Shown one piece after another: positions 15,301-25,187 of a stretch of DNA of 64,000 nucleotides. The stretch comes from Sandaracinaceae bacterium (lineage in GTDB: Bacteria > Myxococcota_A > Polyangia > Polyangiales > Houyiibacteriaceae). Below the pieces are notes generated by a model. It was not told where the DNA came from, ran no database searches, and saw only the letters and a program-made list of their open reading frames with translations. The position numbers and the translations under genes are program-made. Numbering within the stretch: the first letter of the stretch is position 1; every line of letters begins with the position of its first letter. The stretch covers positions 186,001 to 250,000 of the forward strand of contig JADJJE010000051.1 of the NCBI GenBank assembly GCA_016706685.1. The letters run 5' to 3'.

Positions 15301-16077
15301 GTGGCGTTGTTCGAGCTGCGCGGGATCACGAAGGCCTTCGGCGCGCACCAAGTGCTGCGCGGCGTGGACCTCGACGTGCACAAGGGTGAGTTCCTCACCA
15401 TCATCGGCGAGAGCGGCTGCGGCAAGAGCCTGGTGCTCAAGAGCCTGATCGGCATCATGACGCCGGACGCCGGCAGCCTCACGTTCGATGGCGAAGAGGT
15501 GGCCAAGTACACGGACACGCAGTGGACCCGCCTCCGGCCGCGCATCGGCATGCTGTTCCAGGAGTCGGCGCTGTTCGACTCGCTCGACGTGGGTGACAAC
15601 GTGGCCTACGGGCTGCGCGAGGCCGGCGGCATGAGCGAGGACGACATCCGCGCGCGCGTGGCCGAGTGCCTGCGGCTGGTAGGCCTCGAGGGCGTGGAGC
15701 GCAAGTGGCCGGCGGACCTCTCGGGCGGCATGAAGAAGCGCGTGGCGCTGGCGCGGGCCACCGCGCTGCGGCCCGAGATCATCCTGTACGACGAGCCCAC
15801 CGAGGGGCTCGACCCCATCAACGTCACGCGCGTGAACCGCATGCTGCAGTCGCTGCGCGAGGAGTTCGACATCACCACGGTGGTGGTCACGCACAACATG
15901 CAGAGCGCCTTCAACGTGAGCACGCGGGTGGCGTTCATCCACGACGGGCGCGTGAAGCTGGAGGGCACCCCCGACGCGCTGCGCAACAGCCAGGACCCCG
16001 ACCTCGAGGACTTCTTGTTGGCCTCGCGCGACCCGGTGGCCGACCACCGCGTGTCGCTCGGGCTGCCACCGCGGTAG
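15301..16077 (+). CDS. ABC transporter ATPase, MlaF/Ttg2A type
   Basis: A 258-residue ATPase with a GTG start. Walker A is GESGCGKS at 36-43. The Q-loop is FQESALFDSL, the signature LSGGMKKRVALARA is followed by Walker B LYDEPTEGLDP, and the H-loop is VVTHNM. The L-S-G-G-M-x-(K/R)-R signature and the DSLxVxxNVAxxLRE segment are typical of MlaF, the ATPase of the MCE/Mla phospholipid transport system between outer and inner membranes. The permease (MlaE) and MCE protein (MlaD) are not next to it, so it must be assembled with subunits encoded elsewhere. A hexamer foldback begins 13 nt past its stop. Confidence 0.85.
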   Translation: MALFELRGITKAFGAHQVLRGVDLDVHKGEFLTIIGESGCGKSLVLKSLIGIMTPDAGSLTFDGEEVAKYTDTQWTRLRPRIGMLFQESALFDSLDVGDNVAYGLREAGGMSEDDIRARVAECLRLVGLEGVERKWPADLSGGMKKRVALARATALRPEIILYDEPTEGLDPINVTRVNRMLQSLREEFDITTVVVTHNMQSAFNVSTRVAFIHDGRVKLEGTPDALRNSQDPDLEDFLLASRDPVADHRVSLGLPPR

Positions 16078-16089
16078 TCAGTGGCGCGC

Positions 16090-16396
16090 TGTTCTCGTCG
16101 ACAACGATCACGTTGACGCACGTTGAGTTGTCGTACGTTGTCGTTGTCGTTGACGAGAGCGTTGACGGCGACGGCGACGGCGACGTTGACCTTCACGCCG
16201 GCGGGGCGAGGTGGCCAGCTGCGCTGCTCCAGGGTGCGTGGACCTCAGCGGCTGTCCATCGAGCTCGAAACGGAGGCCGTCCGTCGTTGTCGCCGGTCGC
16301 CGGTCGTCGCCGTCGCCGTCGCCGTCAAGGCCCACGCCCACGCTTACGCCCACGACAACGCTCACGACAACGCCCACGACAACGTGGACGCACGTC
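16090..16396. repeat. Foldback A: hexamer-phased inverted arms
   Basis: The left arm (about 16090-16190) and right arm (about 16283-16396) are inverted copies built from six-base units starting with CG, such as CGTTGT, CGTTGA, CGTGGG and CGGCGA. A perfect 24-nt core pairs 16162-16185 with 16305-16328; the rest of the arms matches less exactly but keeps the same phase. About 120 nt of ordinary GC-rich sequence lie between the cores. The element starts 13 nt past the mlaF-like stop. It is open in several frames (Thr-rich or Arg-rich) but has no start site or codon-usage signal of a gene. The left core is identical to the left core of foldback D. Confidence 0.8.
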
Positions 16397-16427
16397 TGGG
16401 CTGCTTTGGGGGGCGCGCTAGAGGCGG

Positions 16428-16493
16428 CCCGGAGCGTGTGTTCTGAGGGTGTGACGCTCGGGCAAAGCCGAGACGTTCACCACACGCTCCGGG
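16428..16493. repeat. 66-nt hairpin with perfect 13-bp stem
   Basis: Positions 16428-16440 and 16481-16493 are perfect 13-bp inverted copies (CCCGGAGCGTGTG on the left). Inside, CTCGG (16457-16461) pairs with CCGAG (16468-16472), and the flanking GTGACG/CGTTCAC extends the inner stem. The whole 66 nt would fold into one long rod. There is no U-run on either side. Confidence 0.65.
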
Positions 16494-16539
16494 CGATGTA
16501 GGCGGTAGCTCGAAGAGGACCTCCTGGGTGTGAGGGGGC

Positions 16540-16573
16540 GCGCGACGCCCACCCTCCCGTGTGGGCGTCGCGC
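16540..16573. terminator. Hairpin with 13-bp stem and 8-nt loop
   Basis: GCGCGACGCCCAC at 16540-16552 is followed by an 8-nt loop and its perfect reverse complement at 16561-16573. It sits about 210 nt past the stop of the minus-strand GlcD-like gene and beyond the mlaF-like gene, so it could end or stabilise either transcript. With no T-tract it is at best a factor-dependent terminator or an RNA-stability hairpin. Confidence 0.4.
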
Positions 16574-16785
16574 TGGGTGGAGACGGCGAGGAACGCGGCT
16601 TTCGACCGCACACGGACACAGTGCAGCGCACGTGCCACCCGTGAAGAGCATCCCCCCCGGCGATGTGAATGCGAATTGCGACGTTTCGCTCCCCGCGGCT
16701 GTGCCAGAGTTGGCCAACCGCCCGGCCCACCGCGACATCGCGTGCAGCGCCAACCCAGCCACACACCGCGCGGACGCCGCTCAGG

Positions 16786-18219
<1,434 letters not shown>

Positions 18220-18252
18220 GACCCCGAGCCTGTCACCGCCCACGCCCGAGCG

Positions 18253-21162
18253 CTACTCGCTGTCCACGCAGCCGTACTGGAGCCCCATGCTGGTGAGCGT
18301 GGGCGCCTGCAGGCCGTCGGACGTGGGGTTGAGCACGGCAGTGACGCGCAGGAAGGGCAGGTAGTTCTGGCCGCCCGCTGCCGTGATCATGCTTCCCACG
18401 TCGATGTACTGCGCCGCAGTGGGGACGTCGGGCCCGGCGGGCACGGCGTAGGTGATGGGCGACATGCCGTTCAGCTCGGCTTCGGTCTCGGCGGTGCGGA
18501 ACTGGAACACCACGCTCGAGTTGCCCGGCGTGCTGACCTCCCAGCCGAAGAGGCCCCAGTCGGGCCGCGTGGGCGGGATCTCACAGGTGCCTTCGGCGTC
18601 TGGGTCGAAGGTGCGCGAGAAGGTGCCAGCCATGTAGGTGGTGGTTGGTGCGTTGGCAGGAACCAGGATGCGCACAGGGACACGCTGGAGCTCGACGGAC
18701 CCCAAATTGCCACGCACGATGAGGTCGAAGTTGAAGACTTGGTCCACCGCCGACGCCGGGATCACGTTGTTGGCGAACGTCACGGTGAAGGGGAGTGTGG
18801 TGTTGGGCAAACACTGCGAGCACCCGTTGGTGATCGGCGCCGAACAACGTGCGGGGCACCCGCCTGGGAGGGTGATGGACTGGACCAACGCCGACGCCGG
18901 GACGCCCGGCAGGATGTTGACGTTCTCCACCACTACGTCCACGTCCATGCGCGAGTATTGCGCCAGCGCCTCTACGGCGCTGACGACGGCGGTGGTCAGG
19001 CCCGACCCATTGCCAGAGATGTTGTACACGAAGGGCAGGCCGAGGTTGCCGGTGGAGCCGGTTGCGTTGCCCATTGAAACGAGGTCGGCTCGCGCGACGC
19101 TGTTGCCCGAGTTGACGCCGATGAAGCGGACGCCGCGTGCATTCAACGCAGCCATGGAGTCTGCATACGAGACGCCGCTGTATTCGTGCTGGGCGATGAC
19201 CAACTGGAACGTCCCTTCGTCGCTGCTGTGCCCATCGATGCGCAGCGTGTACGTCCCCGGCGTCAGCTGTCGCTGGATGAAGGACTCATCGTCGTCATCG
19301 TCGCCAGCGTCGTCATCATCGCACTCGAGAAGCCCAGCGGTCGGAGCCGTCCCCGAATAGAGGTACATATACGTGTCGAAGCTCGAGCCCAAGAGGTCGA
19401 AATCGTAGAGGCCCGCCGTGGTGACCTCGAATTGCACCAGGCGATCGCGTGAGCCATCGCCACCGCCGTCGCAGCGCGTGTTGAAGTTGTTGGTCGCGGC
19501 AGCGGTGCTTCCCAAGTAGGTTTGGTGCTCACCACTGATGTCGCCGACGTTGACGAGGTTGTTGCCGATCAGCGCCTGGTAGATGGCCAGCTGAAAGTTG
19601 CCTTGGTCGTTGCTGTGCCCGTCGATACGCAGCGTGTAGTCGCCCGCGGCCAGCGTGCGTTCGATGAAAGGCCGGGTGCCGAACGAGTTGCGGTCGCATT
19701 GGAGCGGTGCCCCGAGCGGTGTTGCGGTGTTGTAGAGGTACATGATCGCGTCATACGACGTCCCCGCCATATCGAAGCGGTAGGTGCCGGCTGTCGGGAC
19801 GTTGAAGGTGATGTAGCGGTCCCGACTGGTGTCGTTTGTGGACCCTGTCCCGCAGCGGACGTTCTGGGTGTTCGGGAGCAAGACCGAGTTCGTGCTGCCG
19901 CTGAAGCGCCTGCGGGCCGGCGTGAGAGTGCCGATGTCAACGGTGACGGTGCCGTTCGCCAGCGGCGTCGTCGACGGTGCTGTCAAGCGCCGGTGATAGA
20001 GGAGGTCCGTGGGGCCATTGTGGCTCTCGGCGTCCGTGATGAGGATCACGATCGGAATCACGCTCGGGCGGAAGCAGGGGTAACCCCAGCGTCCAGCGGG
20101 ACAGCCCGTACGCGCGCTCACGTACTGCGTCCCGAAGATGTTCAGACCGTCGCCGGTGACCATGGAGTAGAGCGCCTGCGAGTTGGCCTCCGGCCAGTCA
20201 CCGCCCGAGGGCACGGTGGTGAGCGTGGACACTGCAGTCTGCACGTTCGCGATGCTGGGGCTGAGGTCGTGCACGTTCCTGTAGACGCGGTTGGATGTCT
20301 CAGATGTGGTGCCGAAGCCATCGCCGACCAGGTCGTCGAAGCGACCGATGCCGAACCACGTGTCTGGGATGGTGGCTCGGATGTCAGTGATCATCTGGAC
20401 GACACCGTTGCGCAGGTTGGTGATCTCGTCGCCCATCGAGCCCGTGCGGTCGATCAGGACGTAGATGTCGGCCTCGCGCAGTTCGACGGAGAAGCTCAGT
20501 GGGTCGACCGCAGACGTGCCGGGCGGGAGGACATGGAAGAAGCCCGCAGCGCCAGCGCTGGTTGGACAGCCGAAGAAGCCCTCCGTGCCCACGACGGCCG
20601 GGCAGTCGTCGGCGGCATCGGGGACCCCGTCCATGTCTGTGTCGACGCCGCCGATGGTGGTGGTCATGGACGGGATGGGCCGGATTCCGCGCGGGGGGCC
20701 GACGACGAACTCGACGTTGTTGCTGGTGATGCCATCCGGGGGATTGTCAATGTCGTTCTGATCGGGCTCGTCGTCGGTCACGAAGCAGTCTGGGTTGCAG
20801 GGGCTGCAAGCCGACGCGGCCGTGATGATCTTCGGGCGGGGCATCTCCCACATCTCGACCGTCTCGCAGGCGCTCCAAACGCCGTCGACGCAGTAGCTGG
20901 CGCCGCCCTCACACAGCACCAACTCCCCGCGGATCTCCGTGTGGGTACATGAGATCGGGGGTGAGCCCTCCATGCACCCGCAGCCAGGCTCATCCGAGAA
21001 GCACGTGGGACTGTCGATCAGTGGGGCCAGGCCGTCGTCGGGTGGGCCTTCCTCGGGACGGGGGCCGCCCGACCCTTCGGACTCAGGCGTGCACCCCATG
21101 AGTGACACCATCGCCAGCATCAGCGCGCGACGCGCGAGCCCGGAGCTTGGTCGAAAAGTCAT
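18253..21162 (-). CDS. Large VWA-domain lipoprotein with two PPC-like domains
   Basis: A 969-residue exported protein. The signal peptide ends in LMGC (Cys near 24), making it a lipoprotein. An acidic Pro-rich linker and a Cys-rich region (CGCMEGSPPISC, CSPCNPDC) follow, then DTDMDGVPDAADDCPAVVG, a thrombospondin-3-type calcium repeat. A von Willebrand A domain begins near residue 230 with a complete MIDAS start (IDRTGSM). Two repeated beta-sandwich segments, each with YRFD/YDFDLxG(T/S)S(Y/F)D..MYLYN/S and ending in GDYTLRIDGHS.D.G.FQLAI, are bacterial pre-peptidase C-terminal domains inserted within the VWA region. They are about 110 residues apart. Cell-surface binding or adhesion is likely. 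It follows the GlcD-like gene's start with a 33-nt gap but is transcribed from its own promoter. Confidence 0.8.
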   Translation of the reverse strand: MTFRPSSGLARRALMLAMVSLMGCTPESEGSGGPRPEEGPPDDGLAPLIDSPTCFSDEPGCGCMEGSPPISCTHTEIRGELVLCEGGASYCVDGVWSACETVEMWEMPRPKIITAASACSPCNPDCFVTDDEPDQNDIDNPPDGITSNNVEFVVGPPRGIRPIPSMTTTIGGVDTDMDGVPDAADDCPAVVGTEGFFGCPTSAGAAGFFHVLPPGTSAVDPLSFSVELREADIYVLIDRTGSMGDEITNLRNGVVQMITDIRATIPDTWFGIGRFDDLVGDGFGTTSETSNRVYRNVHDLSPSIANVQTAVSTLTTVPSGGDWPEANSQALYSMVTGDGLNIFGTQYVSARTGCPAGRWGYPCFRPSVIPIVILITDAESHNGPTDLLYHRRLTAPSTTPLANGTVTVDIGTLTPARRRFSGSTNSVLLPNTQNVRCGTGSTNDTSRDRYITFNVPTAGTYRFDMAGTSYDAIMYLYNTATPLGAPLQCDRNSFGTRPFIERTLAAGDYTLRIDGHSNDQGNFQLAIYQALIGNNLVNVGDISGEHQTYLGSTAAATNNFNTRCDGGGDGSRDRLVQFEVTTAGLYDFDLLGSSFDTYMYLYSGTAPTAGLLECDDDDAGDDDDDESFIQRQLTPGTYTLRIDGHSSDEGTFQLVIAQHEYSGVSYADSMAALNARGVRFIGVNSGNSVARADLVSMGNATGSTGNLGLPFVYNISGNGSGLTTAVVSAVEALAQYSRMDVDVVVENVNILPGVPASALVQSITLPGGCPARCSAPITNGCSQCLPNTTLPFTVTFANNVIPASAVDQVFNFDLIVRGNLGSVELQRVPVRILVPANAPTTTYMAGTFSRTFDPDAEGTCEIPPTRPDWGLFGWEVSTPGNSSVVFQFRTAETEAELNGMSPITYAVPAGPDVPTAAQYIDVGSMITAAGGQNYLPFLRVTAVLNPTSDGLQAPTLTSMGLQYGCVDSE

Positions 21163-21236
21163 GGTACTAGGTCTCCGGTCGCTGACGGGGCGACCCAGGA
21201 TGGGCAGCGCAAGGGCACACCGCCGAGCTATGCAAG

Positions 21237-21274
21237 TACCGTACCCTTCGGGGGAATGCCCCCGCCCGACGGTA
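21237..21274. promoter_or_regulatory. Hairpin in the VWA-gene upstream region
   Basis: TACCGT at 21237-21242 pairs with ACGGTA at 21269-21274, and GGGGG pairs with CCCCC inside. It lies about 75 nt upstream of the VWA gene start and 150 nt past the stop of the next lipoprotein gene, so it could be a leader hairpin of the former or a 3' hairpin of the latter. Confidence 0.35.
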
Positions 21275-21420
21275 TCTAGCTAGATCCGCATGACCCAGTG
21301 CCGTCGAAAAGGGCAGGGGGGTCGCATCGGATGCAAGGCTGCGAAAACTTTTCGTGGCCGGGTGCGGCGCCCGCATAGTCGGAGAGCGACCGTCACCAGA
21401 GCCAACCCCCGCGGGCACCG

Positions 21421-22752
21421 TCACAGCGGCTCCGCGCACTGGATAGCCTGGGTGAACGTGGTGGTGACGTTGGCCTCGACCTCGGCCCAGGCCAGCCGAA
21501 TCCGACCCTCGTTGTTGACGGCTACGGAGACGGGGCCCCCTTGTGCGGTCGTCTCACCCAGCACCTCCGTGTGCATCCGCTCGCCACGGCTGTTGAGCAG
21601 AGCGAGCGCTATCATGGTGCCGTCCACGGTGGTGTGACGGTAGGCGACGACCACGCCGCCGTTGAGGGGGGCAACGCCCGGGTCGCGTCCCGTGGCGTCG
21701 TTGGCGAGGGCGCTGCGGAGCAGGCCGTCCGCCGCGCCGACCCCCGTGATCGGCTGTCCCCAGATGCCATCGAAGCCCGAGTTCCGCCCGAGGACCAGCA
21801 CCACCCCGTTCAGTGCGAAAGCGGTGACCACCCCATGACCGACGGCGCTCCCGGAGGGTGCCCCGCTGACGTTGACCGGCCGCACGCGGGCGTTGTTGCT
21901 GCCGTCGACCCAGCCGCTCAAGAAGCCGGTGGACGGGTCGGGGACCAGCATCCCGCGCACGGCCACCTCACCCATGGCCGACGCACGCGCCCAGGCACCC
22001 GCCGTGGCACCGGTGGCGTCGAGCCTCGCCACGAAGAACTCGCTGGTGTCTTCGTCCGCCAGATCATCGAGCACGTATCCCGCCAGGAGCGTTCCATCGC
22101 TGCCCCGCGTCAGGGCTGGGAAGGCGGACCGGCCCCCTGTGGTCGTGATGCGGTTGAGCGTAGTCGCCGGGATTCCATCGGCGTCGACCAAGCGCGTCCA
22201 CATCTCGAACCCGACGTCGCGGTTGTCGATCCACGCCGTGACGAACCCGGTAGCGGTCGCGGCGACGACGGGATCTCTCGAGATGCTGCTGACGCCCATC
22301 CCCGCCGCGTCGGTGGTGATGGCGTAGTCGGTGCCTTCGGTGGTGCCATCGGGAGTATCTCGATACACGCGCACCCAGAGGTCATCGAGCACGGGGCGAC
22401 GCTCCCGGAACACGATGGCGAAGTCGTTTGTGCGGGACGCGATGGCCAAACGCTGCACGACGCTGCCGACTTCACTGCCCAGCATGTCGGGCGCCTCGAC
22501 TTCGCAGTCGATCATGCCTGCGTCGGCCGTGGCCGCGTCGACGCCTTCGTCTGCGTTGGTCTGGTCCGGGCCAACGCTCACGTCTGAGCCCAGATCGTGT
22601 CCGAAGTCAGGCCGACCGATGTCCGAGGTGGGCGGGCTCGGGGGTGTGTCCGAGCAGGCGCTGGCGAGCAGGCCTGACGCGGTGGCCATGGCGATGCCCC
22701 ACACGAAGGGAGTGAGAGGGAGGACACGTGACGGGCGGAAGGGGTGCGGCAT
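21421..22752 (-). CDS. Lipoprotein with beta-propeller-like repeats
   Basis: A 443-residue lipoprotein (signal ends LLASAC, Cys near residue 33) with an Asp/Pro/Thr-rich linker to about residue 80. The mature domain shows repeated strands of the form PVVAATATGFVTAWIDNR, PALTRGSDGTLLAGYV, VPDPSTGFLSGWVDG, VAPLNGGVVVAYRH and VAVNNEGRIRLAWAE. Each ends in a hydrophobic W or Y and is about 40-50 residues from the next, which suggests a beta-propeller of five to seven blades. No catalytic motif is evident. It is probably surface exposed. Upstream of it, 135 nt separate it from the divergent Cys-rich lipoprotein gene. Confidence 0.65.
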   Translation of the reverse strand: MPHPFRPSRVLPLTPFVWGIAMATASGLLASACSDTPPSPPTSDIGRPDFGHDLGSDVSVGPDQTNADEGVDAATADAGMIDCEVEAPDMLGSEVGSVVQRLAIASRTNDFAIVFRERRPVLDDLWVRVYRDTPDGTTEGTDYAITTDAAGMGVSSISRDPVVAATATGFVTAWIDNRDVGFEMWTRLVDADGIPATTLNRITTTGGRSAFPALTRGSDGTLLAGYVLDDLADEDTSEFFVARLDATGATAGAWARASAMGEVAVRGMLVPDPSTGFLSGWVDGSNNARVRPVNVSGAPSGSAVGHGVVTAFALNGVVLVLGRNSGFDGIWGQPITGVGAADGLLRSALANDATGRDPGVAPLNGGVVVAYRHTTVDGTMIALALLNSRGERMHTEVLGETTAQGGPVSVAVNNEGRIRLAWAEVEANVTTTFTQAIQCAEPL

Positions 22753-22887
22753 CGTCGTTTCGCGGCCCTCTCGATGGTAGAATTCCGCTAAGAACGAATA
22801 CTACCTGACCCGCTCCGTAAAATCAAATCACGGACGCTGCAGAGTGACAGTCGTGGTGGACCTCGGTACGCTGGAGACCGTCTCACT

Positions 22888-24159
22888 ATGAACACTCATC
22901 TTTTCCGTCTGGTCTCTCTGGTTGCTCTCCTTGTTGCGCTCCCTGCTTGCGGCTCGGACGGCGGTCAGGATGCCGGAACGGATCTGGGCGGGAGCGACGC
23001 CGGGGATGGAGGGAGTGATGACGGGGGTGGCGGGGAGGGGGGGAGCGGGGATGGCGGGAGCGGGGATGGCGGGAGCGGTGATGGCGGCGGCGGTGATGGC
23101 GGCCAGCTGGGCGATCAGGGCACGACATGTCAGCAAGACTGCGGTGGCCTGGCGTGTGGGCTGGACCCCGAGTGCGGCGAATCATGTGGCACCTGCGGCG
23201 CCACCCAAGCATGCGATGGGAGCGGCCAGTGTGTCACAGCCCCCGCCGGGACTCCCACCATCACCTCGCTGACGGTGAACCCAACCGCCCTCCTCACCTC
23301 GCAGGCATCGGGCATCTTCAACGCGACGGTCACTGACCCGTCGGGGCTGGGCGACATCACCGGCGGGACGCTGCGCGACCCCATGACCGACATGAGCTAT
23401 GGCGACTTCGCCGGCAGCAATGGCACCTACACCATCACGCTCTCGTGGGCCGAGATCAATGAAGTGCGGGGTATCATGGTCCCCGCGGGCGGGAGCGTCC
23501 GCGTCTTCGAGGCGGTTTTCACGGACATGATGGGCAACAGCGCGTTCCGCCAGGTCGCGGTCACCCTCTCATGCGGCGGCCTCCTGGTTACCTGTGCGCC
23601 AGGCGAGTGCCGGTCGCTCGACTCAACGGCGGCTTGTGGCTCGTGCGCCAACGACTGCACCGCCGTCGAAATGTCGGTGCCAGGCCTCGAGGTGGACGCC
23701 ACCGGCTGTCAGTTGGACGCGGTCCCGTACTGCACGGTCACGCTGAGCGAGGACGTGCGCCGGAACTGCAGCGCCGCGTGTGCCGACCAGTCCCTCGAGT
23801 GCGACACCACCGAGCAGCACTTCGGCGGCTATGCGTCAGGGTACTGCGCCGAGCCGTGCTCGCCCCTGGATTCGCCCTGCGCGGGAGGCAACGGCACCTG
23901 CACCACCGTGGACGTGGAGGGCACCCCCACCGACCTGTGCATCTGGACGAGCACCGACGTGAGCATGTTCCCCGCGTGCTCGCAGACGTCGGACTGTGCC
24001 AACAGCGGGGTCTGCCAGCCGCTGTCGGGTGACGTGGTGGGCGCGCCGCTCAGCTGCTCGGAGACCCCACCGGCCACCTTGCCGGCCGTCACCGAGCTCG
24101 GCACGCAGACCGGCGACTTCGACTTCGCGCAGATGTACTGCCAGTGCCGCCGCCCCTGA
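22888..24159 (+). CDS. Cysteine-rich lipoprotein with Gly-Asp linker
   Basis: A 423-residue lipoprotein: hydrophobic signal then LPACGS (lipid Cys near 21). Residues about 30-75 are a flexible linker of Gly, Asp and Ser, encoded by a tandem 15-nt repeat. A Cys-rich segment follows (CQQDCGGLACGLDPECGESCGTCG), then an Ig-like strand series (TITSLTVNPTALLTSQASGIFNATVTDPSGL), and a second Cys-rich half with about 20 cysteines in pairs. The pattern is usual for myxobacterial surface lipoproteins of unknown role. It is divergent from the propeller lipoprotein and upstream of the GT39 pair. Confidence 0.7.
   Translation: MNTHLFRLVSLVALLVALPACGSDGGQDAGTDLGGSDAGDGGSDDGGGGEGGSGDGGSGDGGSGDGGGGDGGQLGDQGTTCQQDCGGLACGLDPECGESCGTCGATQACDGSGQCVTAPAGTPTITSLTVNPTALLTSQASGIFNATVTDPSGLGDITGGTLRDPMTDMSYGDFAGSNGTYTITLSWAEINEVRGIMVPAGGSVRVFEAVFTDMMGNSAFRQVAVTLSCGGLLVTCAPGECRSLDSTAACGSCANDCTAVEMSVPGLEVDATGCQLDAVPYCTVTLSEDVRRNCSAACADQSLECDTTEQHFGGYASGYCAEPCSPLDSPCAGGNGTCTTVDVEGTPTDLCIWTSTDVSMFPACSQTSDCANSGVCQPLSGDVVGAPLSCSETPPATLPAVTELGTQTGDFDFAQMYCQCRRP
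23041..23100 (+). repeat. Four tandem 15-nt units coding the Gly/Asp linker
   Basis: Four consecutive 15-nt copies of GGGAGCGGGGATGGC (the last two with one to three changes) encode Gly-Ser-Gly-Asp-Gly repeats. Length variation by slippage would change the linker of the lipoprotein without breaking the frame. Confidence 0.75.
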
Positions 24160-24182
24160 GCGCTCAGCAGGGCGACGCCAGC

Positions 24183-25187
24183 ATGGAGCCCGAGGTCACA
24201 GCACCGCTCCCGAAGGGCTCCCGCCCAGCCCGCTGGAACGCCTGGCGCGTGGTGTTCGCCTCCACGCTGGCCGTGGCCTTGGTGGAGGTCATCGGGCACT
24301 ACAACGTCCAGTCCCGCGTGGTGCCCGAAGACGACTGGCGCGCCGCCGCCGCCGTGCTGCGCGCCGAGGTGCAGCCCACCGACACCATCCTGGTGGCGCC
24401 CGACTGGGCCTCGCCGGTGGCGCGCATGGCGCTGGGCGACCTGATGACCGAGCCGCGCGCGGCGTACTCGGACCTGGCGGGCTTCACGCGCGCCTTCGAG
24501 CTGAGCGCGCGCGGGCGGCGTCACCCGGACCTCGTGGGGCGAGAGCCCACCTCCGTGCAGCGCGTGGGTGCGCTCACGCTGCGCGAGTACGCCCTCGGGG
24601 AGTCGCCCGTGCTGTTCGACCTGACTGCCCACCTCGAGCAAGCCAGCGTCAGCGTGCGGCGGCGCAGCGGGGAACAGCCCTGCCCGTGGCGCAGCAGCTC
24701 GCTCGGGCGTGGAGGCCTCGGCGCAGGGCCCATGATGCCGGCCGCGCGCTTCGAGTGTGACCCGCGGCACGTGTGGGTGTTCGTGGGCCGCACCGTCAAC
24801 GAGGACCTCCACCTGCGGCCGCGGCGCTGCGTGTGGCAGCACCCGGCGGAGGCCGGCAGCAGCGTGGTCACCACGTTCGAGGACGTGCCGCTGGGCGCGC
24901 GCCTGGTGCTGTACGCCGGGCTCTACTACGAGCACGAGCGCATGCTGGAGCACCCACCCTTCGAGCTGCGCGTGCACGTAGATGGGCAAGAGGTGGCGCA
25001 CATGACCCACCGCGACGGCGACGGCTGGAAGCGCATCGAGGCCAACACCGGGCCGGCGAGCGCCGACCCGACGCGCCGCGGCCGCGTGCAGGTCGAGGTC
25101 TCGGCCAACGACCCGCACCTGCGCAGCGTGTGCTGGCACGCCGACATCCGCACGGCCGAGCGCCGGCCCAGCGAGGAGCTGCCGTGA
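24183..25187 (+). CDS. Single-pass membrane protein paired with the GT39 gene
   Basis: A 334-residue protein with one N-terminal helix (WNAWRVVFASTLAVALVEVIG, residues 18-38) and a large, probably periplasmic domain. Early parts (DDWRAAAAVLRAEVQPTDTILVAPDWASPVARMALGDL) look like the soluble domain that follows the membrane helices in some PMT/GT39 glycosyltransferases, where a residue of the type GDWR is common. The C-terminal half is beta-rich with HVWVFVGRTV and FELRVHVDGQEVAHMTHRDGDGW. Its TGA overlaps the GTG start of the GT39 gene, so the pair is translationally coupled and may act together in surface glycosylation. Confidence 0.6.
   Translation: MEPEVTAPLPKGSRPARWNAWRVVFASTLAVALVEVIGHYNVQSRVVPEDDWRAAAAVLRAEVQPTDTILVAPDWASPVARMALGDLMTEPRAAYSDLAGFTRAFELSARGRRHPDLVGREPTSVQRVGALTLREYALGESPVLFDLTAHLEQASVSVRRRSGEQPCPWRSSSLGRGGLGAGPMMPAARFECDPRHVWVFVGRTVNEDLHLRPRRCVWQHPAEAGSSVVTTFEDVPLGARLVLYAGLYYEHERMLEHPPFELRVHVDGQEVAHMTHRDGDGWKRIEANTGPASADPTRRGRVQVEVSANDPHLRSVCWHADIRTAERRPSEELP

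Noticed and set aside
16090..16396. CRISPR-like repeated units
   Set aside because: The units are 6 nt, have no 25-40 nt repeats separated by constant-length spacers, and no cas genes occur in the window.
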